64,000 bases of DNA from Psychrobacter sp. Pi2-52 (GCF_904846705.1 NZ_CAJHBS010000007.1:1-64000), one strand, 5' to 3'. Numbered from the stretch's first letter, positions 52,484 through 62,635 are shown. Made by a program: numbers and translations. Notes: generated by a model not told the origin, from the sequence alone.

Positions 52484-54928
52484 TTAATTAGGTAGCTTTG
52501 GTGGTTTTTTAGGTTTTGGTAAAGGGGTTTTTGCGTCACCAGTTTGCTTGTCATCAGAGTCAATGTGGTGTGGCTCATCACTAACGATATCGTTATTGAG
52601 CGCACTTATCGTTTTGGTGGCCTTATCGTATTGGATATCGTCGGTATAAGGAACGCTGTTTAGTTCGTCATCGACTAAACCATCATCCAGATCCATCACC
52701 TTTTCAGGAGAGTTATACGGCTGCGTATACTCATCTGTCGGCTGCTTTTCATAGTTGATGTCGGTATTCGTCTGGGAATGTTGAGCATCAGCATGTTTAG
52801 ATTCAGGCAGGATTCTGACATCAGACAGACGCCTTACCACATAATTACTTGGTATAGATTTGCCATTTTTTTGTGCGGAGGTATCATCAAATATCATGTG
52901 ACCCTGACTATCGATACGCGCATATTTCATTGGCTTATCACGTGGCCAGAAAAAGTCAGATGGATGGCTAATAATATGGCCAAATACGAGCTTTGTGAGA
53001 CGACTCCATTCAAAAAAGCGAACTTCTTTAGAACGTAGGGCAACAAACAGTGCCAACGAAAAGCTAACGATTAAGTTGACCAGACCAATAAGGGCCACGC
53101 CAAGTATAGAAATTAGGATGAGACTCCAGCTGATGTCGTCAGCAGATATATTGAATAGTCCATGTGCCAAGTTTGCTGAAGCAAAGGCAATGTGACGAAT
53201 ATCAATTGGTAAGCCGAAGATATAGCCAATAGTTGCGGTACTACCTAAGAACACCCCGAATAAGAAGTTACCCATGATAGCGCCCAAGTTGGCCTCTATA
53301 AAGCCGCCTAAACGCTGAAGCCATGAGCTAGGCAGTATATATTTCAACAATCTGTGACGTTGTATACGCGCGCCTACGTTGTTATAAACTGCCAAGTTAT
53401 CGTAATAACCGGCAATCAAACCAGATAAGAACAGGTAAACCCCAGCAATAGCAGCATGGGGCAGTGCTAATGAGTGGAACGGGTCGAGATCATGTAGCAA
53501 GTGTCCTGCTTTTTCGGTATCGATCATTGGCGCGCCAGTATATTGCAACCAAGCAAAAGAGATAATCAAGGCGACGGGTACGGCTAACATGACGTTACCC
53601 ATGATAGCAATAAACTGGGTGCGCAAGATATCGACGACCAATTCTGATAGCTTGGTCAATTGATGTGATTTTTTACCAGAGCCTTCAGATATGGTAGAAG
53701 CGATTGCAGCCGCGGTCATGGCTGGCTGCTTAGTCGCGACTGTGCCGCGAATAACATGAATAAATACGAAGCCCAAACCATAAATCATACTGTTGATGAA
53801 CGCGCGACCCATGGGTGCGAGCGCTAAGTGGTACGCCAGTATTTTTATAGTTGCCATAAATGCGATGATAAAGCCACCAATAGAGGCTTTTTTGAGCATC
53901 TTTTGATAGCCAGCTTTATCGGTACTAATATAATGCTCGCCGACGCGACTGGCATTTTCTGTGACTTTGCGAGAGAGTAGTTTGGTATTGTTATCAATCA
54001 AATAACCAATACTATAGCGCTGGTTGGCTGTAGTGATGAGCGCCTGTATCAGTTCGATAACAGCACGATCTCGCTTTTGATTATCGTCTGTGACTAACTC
54101 AGTCAAAATCCGCATACGCTGCAAGCTTTGATCTAGACGCAGCATCATATTAGTCAAACGAATAGAAATACCGGTCTTATAAATCCGCTTGCGTACGGTA
54201 GCGACGATATCTTCGCACTGTTCAAGCATAACCAATAGAGGTGCGGGATCGACTGCTTGCTCAGGCGTAATATCTGTCAAGGTATCAAGTTCATGTGCTT
54301 GACGATATTGATTAACGAAGAGTACGGCTTCTTGATTTTGTGCAACAAAAGATGCGGAATAGTTCAGTATCTGTGGATACGACTCCATCAAATCAGGATG
54401 CAAGCCGATACCGCTGATGCGATAAGATAAAATGATAATGGCGTTTAAAATACTGTTTTTTGCGGTAGCGACTAGGTTTAAATGTTTCTCTTCTACGCGA
54501 ACCAGCTCAACCAGTTTGTCCCATTTTTCCTTTTCGATATTGGCCAGCCAGCGTTCATCAGAGCGCTTGTTAAACAGATAGCCCACCAGTTCAACGACAG
54601 AGTCATCTTGTGGTAGTAATGGTAAAAACCGATGACCAATTAACCGGCGTAAACTGTTAAAGAACCCTTGATCGGACATGATACCAGTGTCGGTATACAG
54701 CGCAATTTGTCGATATTGGATAATCAGTTTTAGCACAAAACTAGACAGACCATCACCATATTCTGGATGCTGATGTATGATATCAATAAGGGATTGAATT
54801 TTCTCATTGGCCAATGCAGGTTCTTTATCACTGACTCGTAGCTCATCAATCAAGCGTTTGAGTACCGCAGGGTCTGGCACGTCGCTCAAGGCGGTAATCT
54901 GTTGTAAAATGCGTTTTAATTCTGACAC
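52484..54928 (-). CDS. Gcr-family membrane protein (annotated as site-specific recombinase)
   Basis: An 814-residue protein of the family usually labelled site-specific recombinase Gcr. I see no tyrosine- or serine-recombinase catalytic pattern. The N-terminal 340 residues are helical and soluble. Several membrane segments follow (for example GGFIIAFMATIKILAYHLAL, NVMLAVPVALIISFAWLQY, AIAGVYLFLSGLIAGYY, and LILISILGVALIGLVNLIVS). A charged Asp/Glu/Pro-Lys tail of about 130 residues ends the protein. The sequence points to an integral membrane protein of unknown function, so the recombinase label is doubtful. It is transcribed alone. Confidence 0.75.
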   Translation of the reverse strand: MSELKRILQQITALSDVPDPAVLKRLIDELRVSDKEPALANEKIQSLIDIIHQHPEYGDGLSSFVLKLIIQYRQIALYTDTGIMSDQGFFNSLRRLIGHRFLPLLPQDDSVVELVGYLFNKRSDERWLANIEKEKWDKLVELVRVEEKHLNLVATAKNSILNAIIILSYRISGIGLHPDLMESYPQILNYSASFVAQNQEAVLFVNQYRQAHELDTLTDITPEQAVDPAPLLVMLEQCEDIVATVRKRIYKTGISIRLTNMMLRLDQSLQRMRILTELVTDDNQKRDRAVIELIQALITTANQRYSIGYLIDNNTKLLSRKVTENASRVGEHYISTDKAGYQKMLKKASIGGFIIAFMATIKILAYHLALAPMGRAFINSMIYGLGFVFIHVIRGTVATKQPAMTAAAIASTISEGSGKKSHQLTKLSELVVDILRTQFIAIMGNVMLAVPVALIISFAWLQYTGAPMIDTEKAGHLLHDLDPFHSLALPHAAIAGVYLFLSGLIAGYYDNLAVYNNVGARIQRHRLLKYILPSSWLQRLGGFIEANLGAIMGNFLFGVFLGSTATIGYIFGLPIDIRHIAFASANLAHGLFNISADDISWSLILISILGVALIGLVNLIVSFSLALFVALRSKEVRFFEWSRLTKLVFGHIISHPSDFFWPRDKPMKYARIDSQGHMIFDDTSAQKNGKSIPSNYVVRRLSDVRILPESKHADAQHSQTNTDINYEKQPTDEYTQPYNSPEKVMDLDDGLVDDELNSVPYTDDIQYDKATKTISALNNDIVSDEPHHIDSDDKQTGDAKTPLPKPKKPPKLPN

Positions 54929-55099
54929 GTCGCACCCTTTATCATGGTTGTTTCAATCGTTTTTATTATTTAAGTCGGTATAAGTGGTTGAGTAAAGTTT
55001 GCCAATCGTTCAATTGTAGTCGAGCGACATCTTGTCTTGCGTTATTTTAATCGGAACTGCCTATTGATATTGAATTATTTTGTTAGCAGTTATTTTGAC

Positions 55100-55134
55100 A
55101 AAAAAAAGGACAGTAACACGACTGTCCTTTTAAT
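55100..55134 (-). terminator. terminator of the first acyl-CoA dehydrogenase gene
   Basis: AAAAGGACAGT (55104-55114) and ACTGTCCTTTT (55121-55131) form a perfect 11-bp stem. Read leftward it is followed by TTT, so the tail is a run of seven T. Confidence 0.92.
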
Positions 55135-55165
55135 CAAGGTATTTTAGGTTAGTTGTAAAGCTAGC

Positions 55166-56950
55166 TTAGCTTGCAGGAACGTCGAAATAAGCAAGATCAA
55201 AGTTCATCATTGGGTCACTACCAGCTTTGACCATTTTTGCATGAGCATCGATACGCGGTAGGACACGGCCAATGAAATAGTCAGCAAGCTTGGCTTTATT
55301 GGTATAAAACTCGCCTTCTTTTCCATTAGCGGCTTCTACCATCAACGCAAACATGTATGAGTAAGCAAGGTAGCCAAACGCATGCATGTAGTCAACCGCA
55401 CAGCCATTGATTTCGTTTTTGCGTTCACCGATGTTGTTAAGCACAGTGGTGGTTAACTCTTCAATGGTATCTGCTGCATTTAACGTAGCTTGTTTGATAG
55501 CGTGATCTGCTTGCATGTTGCTAACAAAGTCACGAATCTCACCCAAGAAGTGAGTGACGTACTTACCGTTGTTACGAGCAACTTTACGACCTAGTAAGTC
55601 AAGCGCTTGAATACCGTTGGTGCCTTCATAAATCTGTGCAATACGGGTATCACGAACGATCTGCTCCATACCCCATTCGCGGATATAGCCATGACCACCA
55701 AATACTTGCTGACAATCAACAGTGGCTTCTAGTGCTTTATCAGTCAGGAACGCTTTAGCAACTGGTGTCAGTAGGGCAACACGAGCTGCAGCCGCTTTGG
55801 CTGACTCAGGATCGGTACTAAACTTCTCTTCATCAAGATTTTTGGCAACGTACATCGCAAAACAGCGAGACGCTTCAGTGTTTACTTTAGCGTTCAATAG
55901 CATACGACGGACATCAGCATGATGAATAATAGCGTCAGCAGGTTTTTCTGGGCTTTGTAGCTGGGTATCGCTACGGCCTTGACCACGGTCATTGGCATAT
56001 AACGCTGCATTTTGATAGGCAAGCTCAGAACCACCAAGGCCTTGCAAGCCCATAGTGACACGCTCATAGTTCATCATGATAAACATTGATGATAGACCAG
56101 TGTTTTCCGCGCCAACCATCCAGCCTTTAGCATTATCAAAGTTCATGACACAAGTTGCAGAGGCTTTGATACCCATTTTGTGTTCGATAGAGCCTACCGC
56201 TAATGTGTTGCGCTCGCCTAAGCTACCATCTGCATTGACCAAGAATTTTGGTACGACAAATAGCGAGATACCTTTTGAGCCTTCTGGTGCATTTGGTGTT
56301 TTTGCCAATACCAAATGAATGATGTTGTCAGTAAGGTCATGCTCACCACCAGTGATAAAGATTTTGGTACCAGAGATATCATAGCTACCATCATCATTAG
56401 GCACAGCTTTGGTTTTGATAATACCCAAATCAGTACCAGCATGCGGCTCCGTCAAGCACATGGTGCCAGCCCATTCACCGTTGTACATTTTTTCTAGATA
56501 AGTTTGCTTTTGCTCTTCAGAGCCAGCCGCATTTAAGCAAAGCGTCGCACCAACCGTTAGGTTTGGATACAGAGCAAATGATTGGTTAGCAGTAAAAACC
56601 ATCTCTTCGGTGAGCATGGTAACCATTTTAGGGAAGCCCTGACCGCCGTATTCAGCATTACCGCTTAAGCCGACCCAGCCTGACTCAGCATATTGCTTAT
56701 AGGCTTCTTTGAATCCTGTCGGAGTCGTGACGACGCCATCACCCTCGAAAGTTGCGCCTTCTTCATCACCGCTACGGTTAATAGGAAGTAGAATGTTTTT
56801 TGACAGTTTTCCCATTTCTTCTAAAATCATATCGACAGTTTCCATGTCGACATGAGCCAAGTTTTCGTTGTTTTGCCAAAACTCTGGCGCCTTGAATACG
56901 TCATTTAAGATAAAGCGCATGTCATTAAGAGGGGCATTATAAACAGCCAT
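55166..56950 (-). CDS. acyl-CoA dehydrogenase (FadE/DmdC-like)
   Basis: FAD flavoenzyme of the roughly 600-residue acyl-CoA dehydrogenase group that includes 3-methylmercaptopropionyl-CoA dehydrogenase-like enzymes. Landmarks are the GTMCLTEPHAGTDLGI flavin/substrate region, GTKIFITGGEHDLTDN, and IEHKMGIKASATCVMNF. The catalytic-base region is IAQIYEGTNGIQALDLLGRK. A C-terminal helical domain of about 120 residues follows. The start is taken at ATG 56950, not 56956, because AAAGGA abuts the upstream ATG but is six bases from this one. A close paralogue lies 349 bases upstream on the same strand. The chain-length preference cannot be read from sequence. Confidence 0.9.
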   Translation of the reverse strand: MAVYNAPLNDMRFILNDVFKAPEFWQNNENLAHVDMETVDMILEEMGKLSKNILLPINRSGDEEGATFEGDGVVTTPTGFKEAYKQYAESGWVGLSGNAEYGGQGFPKMVTMLTEEMVFTANQSFALYPNLTVGATLCLNAAGSEEQKQTYLEKMYNGEWAGTMCLTEPHAGTDLGIIKTKAVPNDDGSYDISGTKIFITGGEHDLTDNIIHLVLAKTPNAPEGSKGISLFVVPKFLVNADGSLGERNTLAVGSIEHKMGIKASATCVMNFDNAKGWMVGAENTGLSSMFIMMNYERVTMGLQGLGGSELAYQNAALYANDRGQGRSDTQLQSPEKPADAIIHHADVRRMLLNAKVNTEASRCFAMYVAKNLDEEKFSTDPESAKAAAARVALLTPVAKAFLTDKALEATVDCQQVFGGHGYIREWGMEQIVRDTRIAQIYEGTNGIQALDLLGRKVARNNGKYVTHFLGEIRDFVSNMQADHAIKQATLNAADTIEELTTTVLNNIGERKNEINGCAVDYMHAFGYLAYSYMFALMVEAANGKEGEFYTNKAKLADYFIGRVLPRIDAHAKMVKAGSDPMMNFDLAYFDVPAS

Positions 56951-56956
56951 AAACAT

Positions 56957-57220
56957 TCCTTTGGTTCAAATAATTAAAATTGAAGTTGTTAAGATTATCA
57001 ACTGTTTTCTTGGTATAACCTTAGCGATTAATAATCAAAGTTTAACAAATAAGCTTGTGAGCGAGTGTATTTCTTCGTGAATTGTGCGTACACCAAAAGT
57101 TAGCAACGGCTATTGAAGTACTTATAGACACCTTGCTGATAACTATAATGTGAGAAGGTAGACAGGTCGGTACTTATAGACAGTTGCTATAGTCAAAACT
57201 ATGTTGATAGTTGTCATAAG
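56957..57220. other. gene-free region between the two acyl-CoA dehydrogenase genes
   Basis: Together with the terminator that follows, this 342-base gap holds no reading frame. The terminator suggests the two paralogues are transcribed separately, and the promoter of the downstream gene should lie here. No FadR-type operator was recognised by eye. Confidence 0.4.
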
Positions 57221-57227
57221 CACGCGC

Positions 57228-57266
57228 AAAACAAAGCGGCAACACACCGAAGTATATTGCCGCTCA
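57228..57266 (-). terminator. probable terminator of the second acyl-CoA dehydrogenase gene
   Basis: AGCGGCAA (57235-57242) pairs with TTGCCGCT (57257-57264) around a 14-base loop. Read leftward it is followed by TTGTTTTG. Confidence 0.6.
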
Positions 57267-57298
57267 AGACTATACGATTGCAAAGTTTAGCGCTTTAA

Positions 57299-59092
57299 TT
57301 AAAAGGCAAACTGATCAACGTCCATGCTCATGTATGGCTCTACACCAGTGCTGATACGCTGTACGTGCGTAGTAGTACGTGGCAATAGCTTAGCAAAGTA
57401 GAACTGAGCCGTTTTAACTTTAGCGTCATAGAATGATTTTTCGCCAGTACCGTTTGCGATAGCAGTCTGAGCAACCAGTGCCATACGCGCCCATAAGTAA
57501 GCTAGAGTTACATAACCGCTGAAATACATATAGTCTACCGCCGCGCCGCCGACAGCATCTGGCGTTTCAGTTGCTTGCATGCCGATGCGTGCAGTCAAAT
57601 CGCCCCATTCTTTAAGATGCTTGGCAAGTGGGCGGATAAACTGACCCATCTCGTCGTTTTCTTTGTTTTCTTCACAGAATTCTTGGATAACGTTTACAAA
57701 GTTAGCAAGTAGTTTACCTTGTGAACCTAGAACTTTACGGCCTAATAAATCAAGCGCTTGAATCTCTGTGGTACCTTCGTATAAGCAAGAAATGCGCGTA
57801 TCACGTACGTTCTGCTCCATACCCCATTCGCTAACGAAACCATGACCACCATAAACCTGAATACCATGGTTGGCAGCTTCTAGACCTGTTTCAGTCAAGA
57901 ACGCTTTAGCAATTGGTGTCAGTAGTGACAACATTTGGTCAGCAAACTTCAACTCTTTGCCTTCGCCTTTTGCGACGGTATCTGCAAAGTGTGAGAGATA
58001 ATACACTAGCGCACGACCACCTTCAGCAAAGGCTTTTTCAGTCAATAGCATGTTACGAACCGCTGGATGTACGATGATAGGGTCAGCCGCTTTCTCTGGT
58101 GCTTTCGTACCTGATAGTGAACGCATCGCTAAGCGGTCTTTTGCATAAGTCAATGAACCTTGGAACGCATACTCTGCTGCAGTCAAACCTTGCACAGCAG
58201 TACCGATACGTGCCACGTTCATAAAGGTGAACATACACTGTAGGCCACGGTTTTCAGGTCCAATCAAGTAACCCGTTGCGCCATCGAAGTTCATGACACA
58301 AGTTGCAGAAGCTTTGATACCCATTTTGTGTTCGATAGAGCCACAAACGACATTGTTGCTTTCGCCAACGCTACCATCTGCGTTGACCGTCATTTTTGGG
58401 ACAATAAACAATGAGATACCTTTGGTGCCAGCAGGTGCGCCTGGTAGACGAGCCAAAACAATGTGGATAATGTTATCAGTTAGGTCATGCTCACCAGCAG
58501 AGATGAAAATCTTTTGACCCGTGATGCTATAGCTACCATCTTCTTTAGGCTCAGCTTTGGTACGGATAATACCCAAGTCAGAACCCGCATGCGCTTCAGT
58601 AAGACACATGGTGCCTGACCATTCGCCAGTGACCATTTTTTCTAAATAGGTTTGTTTTTGCTCGTCAGTACCATGATGCTCGATGGTTTGAATAGCACCA
58701 TGTGATAGGCCAGGGTACATAGAGAATGACCAGTTAGCCGTACCAACCATTTCATTGATGACAGTAGACAATGAGAACGGCATGTTTTGACCGCCAAAAT
58801 CTTCTTCAGCAGATAAAGCAGGGAAGCCAAGCTCACAATACGCGTCATAAGCTTCTTTAAAGCCTTTTGGCGTGGTGACCTTACCATTATCAAACTTACA
58901 GCCTTCAGCATCACCGCTTTGGTTCAATGGTGACAGTTCGTTTTCAGCAAAGCTTGCAGCCATTTCAAATAGGCTGTCCATTAGCTCGCGGTCAGCTTCT
59001 TGGAACGCAGGCAGAGTTTTGTAGTGGCTTTCACTATCGAGTAGTTCATGCATAACGAATTGGATATCACGTAAGGGCGCTTTGTATTGCAT
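57299..59092 (-). CDS. acyl-CoA dehydrogenase (FadE/DmdC-like), paralogue of its neighbour
   Basis: A 597-residue flavoenzyme of the same group as the gene at 55166-56950. It starts MQYKAPLRDIQFVMHELLD, typical of this group. The key blocks are GTMCLTEAHAGSDLGI, GQKIFISAGEHDLTDN, IEHKMGIKASATCVMNFDGA and the catalytic-base region CLYEGTTEIQALDLLGRK. The two proteins share long identical stretches and the same length, which indicates an old tandem duplication. Both should carry out the first oxidation of beta-oxidation, perhaps with different chain lengths. It is transcribed leftward before its paralogue. Confidence 0.91.
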   Translation of the reverse strand: MQYKAPLRDIQFVMHELLDSESHYKTLPAFQEADRELMDSLFEMAASFAENELSPLNQSGDAEGCKFDNGKVTTPKGFKEAYDAYCELGFPALSAEEDFGGQNMPFSLSTVINEMVGTANWSFSMYPGLSHGAIQTIEHHGTDEQKQTYLEKMVTGEWSGTMCLTEAHAGSDLGIIRTKAEPKEDGSYSITGQKIFISAGEHDLTDNIIHIVLARLPGAPAGTKGISLFIVPKMTVNADGSVGESNNVVCGSIEHKMGIKASATCVMNFDGATGYLIGPENRGLQCMFTFMNVARIGTAVQGLTAAEYAFQGSLTYAKDRLAMRSLSGTKAPEKAADPIIVHPAVRNMLLTEKAFAEGGRALVYYLSHFADTVAKGEGKELKFADQMLSLLTPIAKAFLTETGLEAANHGIQVYGGHGFVSEWGMEQNVRDTRISCLYEGTTEIQALDLLGRKVLGSQGKLLANFVNVIQEFCEENKENDEMGQFIRPLAKHLKEWGDLTARIGMQATETPDAVGGAAVDYMYFSGYVTLAYLWARMALVAQTAIANGTGEKSFYDAKVKTAQFYFAKLLPRTTTHVQRISTGVEPYMSMDVDQFAF

Positions 59093-59686
59093 AACTTCCT
59101 GTCCTTTTTGGAATGTAACCGATCATAGCCAATAATGAGCATATGGTCGCACTATCCTCTAGTGCGTTATTCTTACCTAGCCAATCTGAAAATCTAAATA
59201 AATGATAAACAGTAAAGCAGGTCAACCATGCTATCGATTACATAAAATAGTGTTGAAAAGAGTGGTGATTATCAGAGTCAATGATAGATTAAATGTACTC
59301 TAACAAATTCACTATAAAAGATAGGCTTTCATAGGTGATTATACAAGTTTGGTGACAGGACTGATAAGTCATGAACCTATCTTGCATCGGTTATGCAATC
59401 GACGTTAGGCGCTAGGAAGCAGTAGCATTAAGCATATGAAAACTCTAACGTTACTAAGACAGATAGTCCTTTATATGATTAGTATTAACATGAAAAAACG
59501 ACAGCCAAAAAAATAGCGTTCGCCATAAAGACAAACGCATCGGTATAAATGACAACACTATTTGGTAGAACCGAGCATGTAAGTTATTTCACAGATATAA
59601 ACGTGATAAACATTAAACATGCTCGTATGCTAGGAGTCTGAACATAGTAGTTTATGATTAATAAGTTATAGCGAATAGCTTAGCGT
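59093..59686. other. 594-base gene-free region between the second acyl-CoA dehydrogenase gene and the PAS-GGDEF-EAL gene
   Basis: No coding frame or RNA gene was recognised. The 9-bp inverted repeat CGAGCATGT (59572-59580) and ACATGCTCG (59617-59625), with a 36-base loop, is the only marked structure. It lies shortly after the stop of the PAS-GGDEF-EAL gene and may end its transcript, although no T run follows. The right side should contain the acyl-CoA dehydrogenase promoter. Confidence 0.45.
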
Positions 59687-61399
59687 TTACTCAGAAGCAT
59701 TTTGTTGAATCAGCATCGCCGTGGCGACATCAGCAGCCACGGGTTTGCTAAACCAATAGCCCTGACCAATTTTGCACCCCATATCTAACAACACATCGCG
59801 CTGCTGCTCAGTTTCGATACCTTCAGCAACGACCTGCATGTCTAAAGCGACTGCTAAGTCCAAAATGGCTTTTACAATCGCGTGCTGGGTACGATCGGTT
59901 TCAATATTAGAGATAAAGCTCTTATCGATTTTGATAAAATCAAATGGGTACTCTTGCAAGTAGCTCAATGATGCATAACCAGTACCGAAATCATCGAGCG
60001 CTAGACGTACGCCAAGCTCTCTAAGCGAGTTAAGCTGTTTTTTTACATTATCATGGCGCTGAATCAAAGACGACTCGGTCACTTCAATGTGCAATTGATG
60101 GGCAGCAACGTCATTCTCGGTCAGTAGTGTGCTTACCATATCAAAGAAGTCAGGGTGGCTGAACTCAGCAGCATCAGCGTTGATACAGACGTGTTGATGA
60201 AACCCTTGCTGTTGCCAAATGGCTAGTTGTTTGACAATTTTAATGGCCAGTTGCGAAAACAAATCAAAGGAGAGCTTGTGCGCGATAATGGCATTGATAA
60301 AATGAACGGGCTTGAGCAATCCGCGAGTAGGGTGTTGCCAACGTACCAATGCTTCAAAACCTGTGATAGCACCAGTCTCTAATGAGAACTTTGGCTGATA
60401 ATAAGGAACGAATTGACCTTCAATGGTAGCAGTCCTAAGCTCAGACTCTAACTCTAAGCTACCAGCGGTGGCGCTTTCAATGGCCTCATCGTACCAACGT
60501 ATATCATCGCCTCCATGCTGCTTGACATAGTCCAATGCTTTTTCTGCTTTGGTCAATAAACCCGTTACTTCGTTATCGTCTTTTGGAAAACAGCTCACAC
60601 CCACAGAAATATGGTAATAGATATTTGCATCTGTCGCATGGCTCTTGTCAGTAGAGAAGGGACGCTCACACATTTGCATGAGTGTGTCTAGCTGATGACG
60701 TACCATATTGGCATCTTTAACTTCAAACAATAGCGCAAAATCATCACCCCCAAAGTGAGAAAAAGAGCGTAAATTATGCAGTTTGAGCTTTTCGACTCCT
60801 TTTACAAAGTTTTTTATTAAGTCATTGGCACCATCAGGCCCTAGTAGGCTGGCAAGATTGCGATAACGGTCAATGTTTAAGCGTACAAGGACAACCTCTT
60901 GGTAACTATCCAATAGCATGTCACTTGTCTGACTTAAAAATACCTTGCGGTTAGGGAGACCTGTGAGCTGATCATAGTTGAGTAAATGGGCGACCTGTTT
61001 TTGATCTTTAATAACTGAAGACATATCACGCAGCATACCAATATGATAAGCCATTTGATCTATATAAATTCTGCGATAAGTAATATGACAGTCAATATTC
61101 TGTCCATAACGGTTGGCCATCGAAAAATCAAGTTCATAAAAACCATGTTCGTTTAAGTTTTTCTTGATATCTTTTAGAATTACTTGCTCTGCTTCTGATA
61201 AAAATTCAGCAGCATATATACCAAGTGGACGACCGATTAAAAACTCTTCTTTGTAGCCAATCAAAAGCTCATAGCTAGGATTGACAGATAAATAACGTAG
61301 ATTTTCGTCTAGTATAAATATGGCATCTTCAATTCTCTCACACAGTTCGGTCATTAACCGTTGCTTAATCGATGCTGGGATAGTGTCAAAATCGCTCAT
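59687..61399 (-). CDS. PAS-GGDEF-EAL cyclic-di-GMP protein
   Basis: A 570-residue cytoplasmic signalling protein. A PAS sensor domain covers about residues 15-130. A GGDEF domain spans about 135-305, with the signature changed to GGDDF (near 217), so cyclase activity is doubtful. An EAL domain spans about 325-565 with intact EALVRW (near 352), the metal-site Asp region LALDDFGTGYASLSYL, IDKSFI, and VAEGIET. It is therefore probably a phosphodiesterase degrading c-di-GMP, possibly modulated by GTP binding to the GGDEF part. There are no membrane segments. The input signal of the PAS domain is unknown. Confidence 0.92.
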   Translation of the reverse strand: MSDFDTIPASIKQRLMTELCERIEDAIFILDENLRYLSVNPSYELLIGYKEEFLIGRPLGIYAAEFLSEAEQVILKDIKKNLNEHGFYELDFSMANRYGQNIDCHITYRRIYIDQMAYHIGMLRDMSSVIKDQKQVAHLLNYDQLTGLPNRKVFLSQTSDMLLDSYQEVVLVRLNIDRYRNLASLLGPDGANDLIKNFVKGVEKLKLHNLRSFSHFGGDDFALLFEVKDANMVRHQLDTLMQMCERPFSTDKSHATDANIYYHISVGVSCFPKDDNEVTGLLTKAEKALDYVKQHGGDDIRWYDEAIESATAGSLELESELRTATIEGQFVPYYQPKFSLETGAITGFEALVRWQHPTRGLLKPVHFINAIIAHKLSFDLFSQLAIKIVKQLAIWQQQGFHQHVCINADAAEFSHPDFFDMVSTLLTENDVAAHQLHIEVTESSLIQRHDNVKKQLNSLRELGVRLALDDFGTGYASLSYLQEYPFDFIKIDKSFISNIETDRTQHAIVKAILDLAVALDMQVVAEGIETEQQRDVLLDMGCKIGQGYWFSKPVAADVATAMLIQQNASE

Positions 61400-61546
61400 A
61401 ATAATGGCTCACAAAATAATGGCTTATAAAAATAAATATGGTGATTCAACTTCTCAACATTGAGCTAAGATCACTTTTAAGTCTACAAAATATAAAACAA
61501 AAGTTCTACTTTTAAATTTATTAATGATAATGACTATTATTATTGG

Positions 61547-62422
61547 TTATCGTTTCCAGCTATACAAGGCGGATATAGTAGACAAAGCAACCACTGGTGC
61601 GGTCTCAGTGCGTAACACTCTTGTACCAATTTGCCACGGTATAAAGCCAACATTATTTGCTTGTTTACACTCATCACTACTTAAACCTCCTTCAGGTCCA
61701 ATCAGTAGTTTAATATAAGGAGTTTGTTTTTTAAGCACATCAGGTAGAGCACTAGGCATGGCAGGTTGTCCTGCTGCTGGTACGCTCATTTGCATACATA
61801 AATCTGCAAGACCGTCTAATATCTGGTAATAAGGATCTTGACTAAGCACAGAAACGACAGGGCTGACAGTCATCTCATTATGAGTAGAGTCAGTGTTGGT
61901 ATTGCTTAGCCATTGGGTAATGGATTGTGGTGCAAAAATGAGAGGCGGACGATTAAGTCCGCACTGTTCGCAAGCTGCGATCGCCACTTGTTGCCAATGC
62001 AACAGTTTCTTCTCAATTTGTGCAGGTTTTAATGTAACTTCTCCGTGGTGGCTACTGAGTAACTGAATAGCAGTCACGCCAAGTTCGGTCGCCTTTTGTA
62101 TCGCATAGTCCATACGTTCGCCTCGGCTCATTACTAAGCCGATTTGAGTGATAGTAGGTGCCGTACGATCATCGTCTATATGAGCAAGTAAAGTAGCAGT
62201 GGCGTTTTTTTTACTAATAGCCTGTAGTTGTACTGTATATTCGCCGCCAAATCCATCGAACAAAATCCCTTGATCACCAATATTGGCTCGTAGTACACGG
62301 CACCAGTGATGAACAATACTATCGGGTAATTCGACATTGCTACCTATCGGTAACTCACCCAATTTAGGTAGTGCTGAGGCATCAGCGTTGTCGTTGCTAA
62401 CGGCATAAAAAAAACGTCGCAC
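61547..62422 (-). CDS. rsmE: 16S rRNA (uracil1498-N3)-methyltransferase RsmE
   Basis: SPOUT-class methyltransferase that modifies U1498 in the decoding region of 16S rRNA. The N-terminal PUA-like domain includes HHWCRVLRANIGDQGILFDG. The SPOUT domain has MDYAIQKATELGVTAIQLL, CEQCGLNRPP, the SAM knot LLIGPEGGLSSDE and GTRVLRTETAPVVAL. At 291 residues it is longer than E. coli RsmE (243): an insert of roughly 40 residues lies between the NRPP block and the IGPEGG knot. The start is GTG at 62422, preceded at ten bases by AGGA. Confidence 0.93.
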   Translation of the reverse strand: MRRFFYAVSNDNADASALPKLGELPIGSNVELPDSIVHHWCRVLRANIGDQGILFDGFGGEYTVQLQAISKKNATATLLAHIDDDRTAPTITQIGLVMSRGERMDYAIQKATELGVTAIQLLSSHHGEVTLKPAQIEKKLLHWQQVAIAACEQCGLNRPPLIFAPQSITQWLSNTNTDSTHNEMTVSPVVSVLSQDPYYQILDGLADLCMQMSVPAAGQPAMPSALPDVLKKQTPYIKLLIGPEGGLSSDECKQANNVGFIPWQIGTRVLRTETAPVVALSTISALYSWKR

Positions 62423-62635
62423 GTGGTCTTATTCCTATTATTTGATTGAGTATAGTTATTATTAGATCTATAGAATATCACTTGAGACAATTAATGACAT
62501 TTGTTTTATGAGAATTTTTCTTAATAAAGATAATTATTTTTAAAGCAGCATTATTACACAGTGAAGAAATTTTTAAAAATCAAATAAGATAAAGTGTATG
62601 AATAAAACGGTAAAGGGCTATTGGTCAAAATTTTG

